Shown: one piece after another, positions 1-4,758 of the stretch | How the letters are laid out: each line of letters begins with the position of its first letter | How positions within the stretch are numbered: the first letter of the stretch is position 1 | Assembly (NCBI GenBank): GCA_900547745.1 | Contig: URHT01000052.1 | Coordinates: 1 to 6,860 of the forward strand | From: an uncultured Eubacteriales bacterium | GTDB taxonomy: Bacteria > Bacillota > Clostridia > Oscillospirales > Oscillospiraceae | Reading direction: 5' to 3' | DNA length: 6,860 nt | Program-made: the position numbers and the translations under genes | The notes under the pieces: model-generated | Seen by the model: the letters and a program-made list of their open reading frames with translations, nothing else | What the model was told of the DNA's origin: nothing | The model's database searches: none

Positions 1-74
1 GTATCGTGGGCGATCTGTTCAAGGTCGTTCCCGAGCTGATCGAGTCCATCAAGGCCGCCAAGGCTGCCAAGTAA
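1..74 (+). CDS. etfA: Electron transfer flavoprotein alpha subunit, C-terminal end (partial)
   Basis: Only the last 23 codons and the TAA (72-74) are present; the first complete codon begins at position 3. The visible tail reads IVGDLFKVVPELIESIK followed by a Lys/Ala-rich end. This closely resembles the conserved C-terminus of EtfA/FixB proteins (GIVGD plus an acidic helix), which lies in the FAD-binding domain. EtfA pairs with EtfB to carry electrons from acyl-CoA dehydrogenases, or in bifurcating complexes in anaerobes such as butyrate producers. The frame keeps the GC-rich third positions of the downstream genes. It is followed by a hairpin terminator, so it probably ends an upstream operon unrelated to the nucleoside genes. 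The call rests on a short segment; the rest of the protein lies outside the window. Confidence 0.75.
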   Translation, partial: IVGDLFKVVPELIESIKAAKAAK

Positions 75-103
75 CAGGATGGCCCCACAGAGGTACAGCA
101 CTG

Positions 104-137
104 CTCCCCGCCGAAAACCGGCGGGGAGTTGCCTTTT
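104..137 (+). terminator. Rho-independent terminator after the etfA tail
   Basis: A perfect 10-bp GC-rich stem is formed by CTCCCCGCCG (104-113) and CGGCGGGGAG (119-128), with loop AAAAC (114-118). It is followed by TTGCCTTTT (129-137), a T-rich but interrupted tail. The stem is very stable, but the broken T-tract makes termination possibly incomplete. It begins 29 bases after the upstream stop codon, as expected for the end of that operon. Confidence 0.75.
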
Positions 138-157
138 CCCGCCGCCTGTGCTACAAT
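129..157 (+). promoter_or_regulatory. Sigma-A type promoter for deoC-deoD
   Basis: The -35 box is TTGCCT (129-134, 4 of 6 consensus) and the -10 box is TACAAT (152-157, 5 of 6), with a 17-base spacer. TG at 149-150 makes an extended -10 (TGCTACAAT). The predicted start of transcription is near 164, giving a leader of about 34 bases before the deoC ATG. The -35 box coincides with the T-rich tail of the preceding terminator. I see no clear operator. Confidence 0.7.
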
Positions 158-182
158 ACCCCTATATGACCGCAAATTTCCG

Positions 183-189
183 AAAGGAG
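183..189 (+). promoter_or_regulatory. Ribosome binding site deciding the deoC start
   Basis: AAAGGAG lies 8 bases before the ATG at 198. The frame is open upstream as far as a TTG at 129, but that stretch contains the promoter and has no such site. This Shine-Dalgarno therefore fixes the start at 198. Confidence 0.85.
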
Positions 190-197
190 CCTGTTGT

Positions 198-860
198 ATG
201 AACGAAGACCTGAAGAATATCCTCAGCCGCGTGGATCACACGCTGCTGAGCCAGACCGCCACATGGGCGGAGATCAAGACCATCTGCGACGACGGCATCA
301 AATACGGCTGCGCCAGCGTCTGCATCCCCGCCAGCTATGTGAAGCAGGCGGCGGCATACGTCGCCGGGAAGATCGCCGTCTGCACCGTTATCGGCTTCCC
401 CAACGGCTACGATACCACCGCCGCCAAGTGCTTCGAGGCCGCCGACGCCGTGCGGAACGGCGCGTCCGAGATCGATATGGTCATTAACATTGGCTGGGTC
501 AAGGACGGCCTGTACGATCAGGTGCTGGCCGAGATCAAGGCTGTCAAGGGGCACTGCGGCGGCAAGCTGCTGAAGGTCATCATCGAGACGTGCATGCTCA
601 CCGACGCCGAGAAGATCGAGCTGTGCCGCGTGGTGTCTGACTCCGGCGCGGACTATATCAAGACCTCCACCGGCTTCGGCGGCGGCGGAGCCACCCGGGA
701 GGACGTGGCCCTGTTCAAGACCCATGTGGCTCCCCATGTGAAGATCAAGGCCGCCGGCGGCATTGCCGACCTCAACGACGCCAGGGATTTCATCGCGCTG
801 GGCGCCGACCGTCTGGGAACCAGCCGTATCGTCAAGGCCGTCAAGGCCATGGAACAATAA
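198..860 (+). CDS. deoC: Deoxyribose-phosphate aldolase (DeoC)
   Basis: The 220-residue protein matches the usual length of bacterial class I DERA. It cleaves 2-deoxy-D-ribose-5-phosphate to acetaldehyde and glyceraldehyde-3-phosphate in the cytoplasm, the last step of deoxynucleoside catabolism. Landmarks of the TIM-barrel family are visible. They are the N-terminal DHTLL (residues 13-17), VCTVIGFPNG (61-70) and EIDMVINIG (91-99), in which Asp93 corresponds to the proton-relay Asp. KTSTGF (155-160) carries the Schiff-base Lys155, and KAAGGI (184-189) carries the second conserved Lys184. Cys42 in SVCIP lies where E. coli DERA has Cys47. The final GTSR (207-210) is the usual phosphate-binding end. 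The gene is first in a two-gene unit with deoD, 21 bases upstream of it, and has its own promoter. All key residues are intact. Confidence 0.97.
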   Translation: MNEDLKNILSRVDHTLLSQTATWAEIKTICDDGIKYGCASVCIPASYVKQAAAYVAGKIAVCTVIGFPNGYDTTAAKCFEAADAVRNGASEIDMVINIGWVKDGLYDQVLAEIKAVKGHCGGKLLKVIIETCMLTDAEKIELCRVVSDSGADYIKTSTGFGGGGATREDVALFKTHVAPHVKIKAAGGIADLNDARDFIALGADRLGTSRIVKAVKAMEQ

Positions 861-881
861 TTATATAAGGAGGAACCAACC

Positions 882-1598
882 ATGCCTACTCCCCACAACA
901 ACGCCGCCAAGGGCGACTTTGCCAAGACCGTTCTCATGCCCGGCGACCCGCTGCGTGCCAAGTTCATCGCCGAGACGTTTCTGACCGAGCCGAAGCTGGT
1001 CAACAATGTCCGGGGTGTACAGGGCTACACCGGCACCTATAAGGGCGTGCCCGTCTCCGTCATGGCCAGCGGCATGGGCATCCCGTCCATCGGCATCTAC
1101 TCCTACGAGCTGTACACCCAGTACGATGTGGACAACATCATCCGCGTCGGCTCCGCCGGCGCCATGCGCGCCGATCTAAAGCTGGGCAGCGTGGTGGCCG
1201 GACAGGGCGCCTGCACCAATTCCGACTTTGCCAGCCAGTATGAGCTGGGCGGCGCTTACGCCCCCATCTGCGACTTCGAGCTGCTGATGGCCGCCGTGGA
1301 GAGCGCGAAGGAGCTGGGCGTGAGGATGCCTGTGGGCAACCTCTACTCCTCCGACACGTTCTATGACGCCGCCGGCCGCAACATGCGCTACGCCAAGATG
1401 GGCGTCATGGCCGTGGAGATGGAGGCCGCCGGCCTGTACTGCACCGCCGCCTATACCGGCAAGCGCGCGCTGGCCATCTGCTCCATCTCCGACAACCTCA
1501 TCACAGGCGAGGAGTTGTCCGCCGATGACCGCCAGACCACGTTCACCAATATGATGAAGATCGGTCTGGAGATCGCGGTGAAAATGGCCGCGAAGTAA
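882..1598 (+). CDS. deoD: Purine-nucleoside phosphorylase, DeoD type
   Basis: This 238-residue protein has the size of hexameric DeoD enzymes. It reversibly phosphorolyses purine ribo- and deoxyribonucleosides to free base plus (deoxy)ribose-1-phosphate. Family residues are in place. His5 near the N-terminus and Arg44 in NNVRG reach into the neighbouring subunit's site. MPGDPLRAKF (19-28) supplies phosphate-binding Gly21 and Arg25, and RVGSAGA (88-94) gives Arg88 and Ser91. AVEMEAAGLY (177-186) binds the ribose through Met180/Glu181. SDN (203-205) has Asp204, which in the family allows adenosine as a substrate, and DDRQTTF (215-221) holds the catalytic-loop Arg217. The start at 882 is set by AAGGAGG (867-873), 8 bases upstream. 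It is co-transcribed with deoC, and its product feeds DeoC after a phosphopentomutase step. There is no sign of decay. Confidence 0.97.
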   Translation: MPTPHNNAAKGDFAKTVLMPGDPLRAKFIAETFLTEPKLVNNVRGVQGYTGTYKGVPVSVMASGMGIPSIGIYSYELYTQYDVDNIIRVGSAGAMRADLKLGSVVAGQGACTNSDFASQYELGGAYAPICDFELLMAAVESAKELGVRMPVGNLYSSDTFYDAAGRNMRYAKMGVMAVEMEAAGLYCTAAYTGKRALAICSISDNLITGEELSADDRQTTFTNMMKIGLEIAVKMAAK

Positions 1599-1673
1599 GC
1601 ACATTTGCGCATATCGCACAAACAAAATGTTAATAATTTCCAAAATTCGTTGAAATCGCCTTTGAAAAGTGCG

Positions 1674-1701
1674 GATTTTGCTTGCCAACGGCAAATGAAT
1701 C
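1674..1701 (+). promoter_or_regulatory. Inverted repeat over the -35 box (candidate operator)
   Basis: TTGCC (1682-1686) and GGCAA (1690-1694) form a perfect inverted repeat around AAC. Outer matches, GATT (1674-1677) with AATC (1698-1701), and an alternative TTTGC (1677-1681) with GCAAA (1691-1695), widen the symmetry. The inner element includes the -35 hexamer, so a bound repressor would block RNA polymerase. The arms are short and chance is possible; no regulator gene is in the window. Confidence 0.3.
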
Positions 1702-1710
1702 TGCTATAAT
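1682..1710 (+). promoter_or_regulatory. Strong sigma-A promoter for the nucleoside-binding lipoprotein gene
   Basis: TTGCCA (1682-1687, 5 of 6 consensus) and a perfect TATAAT (1705-1710) are separated by 17 bases. TG at 1702-1703 makes an extended -10. The sequence upstream (about 1619-1680) is much richer in A and T than the surrounding genes, as in UP-type promoter regions. The predicted start near 1717 gives a leader of about 94 bases. This is the best promoter in the window by consensus match, fitting a binding protein needed in excess of its membrane partners. Confidence 0.85.
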
Positions 1711-1716
1711 GCACGA

Positions 1717-1797
1717 TGCGCACGGAGGGGCGTATGTCCCTGTGCCCGCGGAAACGGTTTTCCCGCCACCGGCGTGAAAATAAAAAATTTAGGAAGG
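1717..1797 (+). promoter_or_regulatory. Structured 5' leader of the binding-protein mRNA
   Basis: The predicted transcript begins almost directly with a hairpin. GCAC (1720-1723) pairs with GTGC (1742-1745) and AGGGG (1726-1730) with TCCCT (1737-1741), giving nine pairs (one G-U) with a two-base bulge and loop CGTATG. A second hairpin pairs GCGGAAA (1748-1754) with TTT (1759-1761) and CCGC (1763-1766), with one bulged C. It competes with a small stem CGCC/GGCG (1764-1767 and 1771-1774). An AT-rich, probably unstructured run leads to the ribosome site AGGAAGG (1791-1797), 13 bases before the ATG, slightly farther than usual. I recognise no riboswitch consensus. A 5' stabilising stem is the simplest reading. 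Confidence 0.45.
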
Positions 1798-1810
1798 TAG
1801 ATTCAGAATT

Positions 1811-3010
1811 ATGAAGAAGTTTCTTGCTTTGATGCTGGCTCTGGTCATGGCTCTGGCTCTGGTCGCTTGCGGCCAGCAGAAGGAGCCCGACGTGCAGGAG
1901 CCGCAGGGACCCACCGACACTGACGAGGTCACCTACAAGGTCGCGATGATCACCGACTACGGCGACATCACCGACCAGTCCTTCAACCAGACCACCTACG
2001 AGGCCTGCAAGGCATTTGCCGAGGCCAACGGCGTGGACTTCCAGTACTTCAAGCCCGCCGGCGATAACACCGCCGACCGTGTGGCCATGATCGAGAGCGC
2101 TATCGACCAGGGCTACAACGTCATCGTGATGCCCGGCTACGCCTTCGGCGCCGCCATCGCGGAGACCGCCCCCAAGTTCGAGGATGTCAAGTTCATCGCG
2201 CTGGACGTGTCCGCCGGTGACCTGGGCGAGGGCTTTGTGGTTCCCGCCAACCTGTACTGCGCTGTGTATCAGGAAGAGCTGTGCGGCTACATGGCCGGCT
2301 ACGCTGCCGTGAAGCTGGGCTATAAGAACCTGGGCTTCCTGGGCGGCATGGCTGTCCCCGCTGTCCAGCGCTATGGCTACGGCTTCGTGCAGGGCGTTGA
2401 CGCTGCTGCCGCCGAGCTGGGGCTGACCGATGTCAAGCTGAACTATGCTTACGGCAACCAGTTCTACGGTGATGCCGACATCACGGCCGCTATGGATACC
2501 TGGTACGCCGGCGGCACCGAGGTCGTGTTCGCCTGCGGCGGCGGTATCTATACCTCCGCTGTTGATGCCGCCAAGAAGGTCGAGGGCGCCAAGGTCATCG
2601 GCGTTGACGTCGACCAGGCCGGCGTGATCGCCAACTACGCCGCCGGCGAGGGCGCTGATGCCGCCACCGTCGAGGGCTACAAGGCTCTGACCGTCACCTC
2701 TGCCATGAAGGGTCTGTATCCCGCCACCTATGACACCCTGACCGATGTCATCGTCAATGGCAACTGGGAGAAGTACTCCGCCAAGATCGACACGCTGGGT
2801 CTGGTGTCCGCTGACGATCCCGCTGCCAACTACGTCCAGATCCCCATGGAGTCCACCCAGTGGGCTGATGGTGCGTTCACCCAGGACGACTACAAGGCTC
2901 TGGTGAAGGCCATGTTCGACGGCACCCTGACCGTCAGCAATGACACTGAGAAGGCTCCCGCCGATTTCGCCACCGTCATCACGGTGGAGGATCTGGGCAA
3001 CATCAAGTAA
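1811..3010 (+). CDS. BMP/PnrA-family nucleoside-binding lipoprotein (ABC transporter substrate-binding protein)
   Basis: The 399-residue protein starts with a lipoprotein signal: MKK, a hydrophobic stretch (4-18) and the lipobox LVAC, which predicts lipid attachment at Cys20. An acidic/Pro-rich linker follows (about 21-40), then the periplasmic-binding-like BMP domain (about 42-330 or further). Diagnostic stretches are VAMITDYGDITDQSFNQ (44-60), the family nucleoside-binding entry with Asp49, Phe58 and Asn59. Others are FIALD (128-132), LGFLGGM (174-180), VVFACGGG (238-245) and KVIGVDVDQ (261-269). Relatives include B. subtilis YufN/NupN, Lactococcus BmpA and Treponema PnrA, which bind purine or other nucleosides. 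The exact ligand cannot be read here. It has its own strong promoter and a terminator, so it is transcribed apart from the ATPase/permease genes downstream that complete the transporter. Its codons use GCT and GGT more than neighbouring genes, consistent with high expression. Confidence 0.93.
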   Translation: MKKFLALMLALVMALALVACGQQKEPDVQEPQGPTDTDEVTYKVAMITDYGDITDQSFNQTTYEACKAFAEANGVDFQYFKPAGDNTADRVAMIESAIDQGYNVIVMPGYAFGAAIAETAPKFEDVKFIALDVSAGDLGEGFVVPANLYCAVYQEELCGYMAGYAAVKLGYKNLGFLGGMAVPAVQRYGYGFVQGVDAAAAELGLTDVKLNYAYGNQFYGDADITAAMDTWYAGGTEVVFACGGGIYTSAVDAAKKVEGAKVIGVDVDQAGVIANYAAGEGADAATVEGYKALTVTSAMKGLYPATYDTLTDVIVNGNWEKYSAKIDTLGLVSADDPAANYVQIPMESTQWADGAFTQDDYKALVKAMFDGTLTVSNDTEKAPADFATVITVEDLGNIK

Positions 3011-3023
3011 GCCTGTACTTACC

Positions 3024-3064
3024 GCAAAAAACAGAGGCTGTGTCCGCAGCCTCTGTTTTTTTGC
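3024..3064 (+). terminator. Rho-independent terminator after the binding-protein gene (likely bidirectional)
   Basis: CAGAGGCTG (3032-3040) and CAGCCTCTG (3047-3055) form a perfect 9-bp stem around loop TGTCCG. Six A residues (3026-3031) precede it and seven T residues (3056-3062) follow, so it can act on either strand. The outer GC pairs (3024-3025 with 3063-3064) extend the symmetry. It lies 21 bases after the stop codon and separates the lipoprotein transcript from the ATPase/permease operon. Confidence 0.93.
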
Positions 3065-3072
3065 GCGTTTCC

Positions 3073-3093
3073 CGGCAATTGCCGTTACCGGTA
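3073..3093. repeat. Two adjacent short palindromes upstream of the transporter promoter
   Basis: CGGCAATTGCCG (3073-3084) is a perfect 12-base palindrome and TACCGGTA (3086-3093) is a perfect 8-base palindrome one base further on. They lie between the terminator and the -35 box at 3117, centred roughly 60-75 bases before the predicted transcription start, where activators or auxiliary repressor sites are often found. The CGGCAA half also occurs in the dyad over the -35 box of the binding-protein promoter (1689-1694). Function is inferred only. Confidence 0.35.
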
Positions 3094-3116
3094 TCGTCAT
3101 TTTTTCGGAAAAATCT

Positions 3117-3145
3117 TTGCTTTATGCCGCGGAATATAGTATACT
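3117..3145 (+). promoter_or_regulatory. Promoter for the ATPase-permease operon
   Basis: TTGCTT (3117-3122, 4 of 6) and TATACT (3140-3145, 5 of 6) are 17 bases apart in a locally AT-rich stretch. The predicted start is near 3152, leaving a leader of about 68 bases before the TTG start codon at 3220. The placement directly after a strong terminator supports independent transcription of the membrane components. Confidence 0.7.
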
Positions 3146-3155
3146 GAATATATTC
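3132..3155. repeat. Inverted and direct GAATATA repeats over the -10 box and start site
   Basis: GAATATA at 3132-3138 is matched by its reverse complement TATATTC at 3149-3155. GAATATA also recurs directly at 3146-3152, so 3146-3155 is a perfect palindrome GAATATATTC. AGTATACT (3138-3145), which contains the -10 box, is another perfect palindrome. The layout would suit a repressor covering the -10 and start site, though AT-rich promoter DNA produces such symmetry fairly easily. Confidence 0.35.
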
Positions 3156-3205
3156 ATGGTTTCCGTCCCCGCACATGGCGCAAGCGGCGGGCCATAAAAA
3201 CGGAA

Positions 3206-3211
3206 GGGAGG
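3206..3211 (+). promoter_or_regulatory. Ribosome binding site selecting a TTG start
   Basis: GGGAGG, within AAGGGAGGG, ends 8 bases before the TTG at 3220. The in-frame ATG at 3175 has only pyrimidine-rich sequence in front of it, and the ATG at 3244 would have no site at suitable distance. The TTG is therefore the best start. Confidence 0.75.
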
Positions 3212-3219
3212 GCGAAAGC

Positions 3220-4758
3220 TTGGATACACCGTATGCCATCGAAATGCTGCACATCACAAAACGGTTTCCCGGTATCATCGCCAATGACGACATCACCCTA
3301 CAGGTGAAAAAGGGAGAGATCCACGCCCTGCTGGGCGAGAACGGCGCCGGCAAGTCCACGCTGATGAGCGTGCTGTTCGGCCTGTACCAGCCCGAGGAGG
3401 GCATCATCAAGAAGGACGGCGTAGAGGTGTCCATCAAAGACCCCAACGACGCCAACGCACTGGGCATCGGCATGGTGCACCAGCACTTCAAGCTGGTGGA
3501 GTGCTTCACCGTGCTGGACAACATCATCATGGGCGTGGAGCCCACGAAGCACGGCTTCCTCCAGAAGAAGGAGGCCCGCCAGCGGGTGCTGGCCCTCAGC
3601 GAGAAGTACGGTCTGAAGGTGGATCCGGACGCGCTGATCGAGGACATCACCGTGGGCATGCAGCAGCGTACCGAGATCCTGAAGATGCTGTACCGCGAGA
3701 ACGAGATTCTGATCTTTGACGAGCCCACCGCCGTGCTGACGCCCCAGGAGATCGACGAGCTCATGGAGATCATGCGCAATCTGGCGTCGGAGGGCAAGTC
3801 CATCCTGTTCATCTCCCACAAGCTCAACGAGATCATGGCCGTGGCCGACCGCTGCACCGTGCTGCGCAAGGGCAGATATGTGGGCACCGTGGAGACGAAG
3901 GATACCTCCATGGAGCAGCTGTCCGCCATGATGGTGGGCCGCAATGTCAATTTCCATGTGGAGAAGAAGCCCTGCGCCCCCGGCGACGTGGTGTTGGACG
4001 TAGAGCATATGACCGTGGCCAGCAAGATCCACAAGAACAACGCCGTCCGGGACGTGAGCCTGCGGGTGCGCCGGGGCGAGATCGTCTGCCTCGCCGGCAT
4101 CGACGGCAATGGCCAGACGGAGTTCGTCTACGGCCTGACCGGTCTGGAGCCGCTGGTGTCCGGCAGGATATCCCTCTGCGGCAAGGACATCACCCATGCC
4201 TCCATCCGCAAGCGCAATACCATGGGCATGTCCCACATCCCCGAGGATCGCCATAAGCATGGTCTGGTGCTGGACTACTCGCTGGAGGACAATCTGGTGC
4301 TGCAGCGGTACTTCGAGCCGGAATTCACCGACAAGGCGGGCTTCCTCCGCCGGGACAACATCCGCAAATACGCGGAAAAGCTCATTGACCAGTACGATGT
4401 CCGCAGCGGACAGGGCCCCGTCACAGTGGCCCGCAGCATGTCCGGCGGCAACCAGCAGAAGGCCATCGTGGCCCGCGAGATCGACCGCGATCCCGAGCTG
4501 CTGGTGGCGGTGCAGCCCACCCGGGGGCTGGACGTGGGCGCTATTGAGTACATCCACAAGCAGCTGGTGGCCGAGCGTGACAAGGGAAAGGCCGTGCTGC
4601 TGGTATCGCTGGAGCTGGACGAGGTCATGGACGTGCCCGACCGCATCCTCGTCATGTACGAGGGCGAGATCGTGGGCGAGCTTGACCCCAAGAAGACCAC
4701 GCAGGAGGAGCTGGGCCTGTACATGGCCGGCGCCAAGAGAGACGAGGTGACGGCATGA
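3220..4758 (+). CDS. Nucleoside ABC transporter ATP-binding protein (two ATPase domains, YufO/NupO type)
   Basis: From the TTG start the protein has 512 residues with two fused ABC domains, the size of YufO/NupO and RbsA-like ATPases. Domain 1 has Walker A GENGAGKST (39-47, Lys45), Q-loop Gln88, a divergent signature TVGMQQR (144-150), Walker B ILIFDEPT (163-170) and H-loop His200. Domain 2 (about 255-505) is degenerate. GIDGNGQT (293-300) has Gln299 in place of the Walker A lysine. SMSGGNQQ (406-413) is a good signature. VAVQPTRGLDVGA (429-441) lacks the Walker B Asp/Glu, and SLELDE (463-468) lacks the H-loop His. This asymmetry is typical of the subfamily, with one competent ATP site expected. 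The ATPase sits on the cytoplasmic face of the two permeases encoded next, and it overlaps the first by ATGA. The genomic pairing with a BMP lipoprotein favours nucleosides over simple sugars. A start at ATG 3175 would add 15 unlikely residues. Confidence 0.93.
   Translation: MDTPYAIEMLHITKRFPGIIANDDITLQVKKGEIHALLGENGAGKSTLMSVLFGLYQPEEGIIKKDGVEVSIKDPNDANALGIGMVHQHFKLVECFTVLDNIIMGVEPTKHGFLQKKEARQRVLALSEKYGLKVDPDALIEDITVGMQQRTEILKMLYRENEILIFDEPTAVLTPQEIDELMEIMRNLASEGKSILFISHKLNEIMAVADRCTVLRKGRYVGTVETKDTSMEQLSAMMVGRNVNFHVEKKPCAPGDVVLDVEHMTVASKIHKNNAVRDVSLRVRRGEIVCLAGIDGNGQTEFVYGLTGLEPLVSGRISLCGKDITHASIRKRNTMGMSHIPEDRHKHGLVLDYSLEDNLVLQRYFEPEFTDKAGFLRRDNIRKYAEKLIDQYDVRSGQGPVTVARSMSGGNQQKAIVAREIDRDPELLVAVQPTRGLDVGAIEYIHKQLVAERDKGKAVLLVSLELDEVMDVPDRILVMYEGEIVGELDPKKTTQEELGLYMAGAKRDEVTA

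Noticed and set aside
129..197. N-terminal extension of deoC to an upstream TTG
   Set aside because: The extension lies on the promoter boxes and lacks a ribosome site; DeoC proteins of this family start near residue 1 of the 198 call.
1711..1810. Purine (guanine/adenine/2'-dG) riboswitch in the lipoprotein leader
   Set aside because: The conserved junction sequences and paired loop motifs of that class could not be found; only simple hairpins are visible.
1451..3100. Long open frame on the - strand (549 codons) opposite deoD and the lipoprotein gene
   Set aside because: It crosses the AT-rich intergenic region and the terminator region, has no recognisable domain, and is a typical by-product of GC-rich third positions on the opposite strand. 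The + strand genes here have clear family motifs.
3175..3219. ATG at 3175 as ATPase start
   Set aside because: There is no Shine-Dalgarno before it, and the added residues encode the ribosome-binding region of the TTG start.
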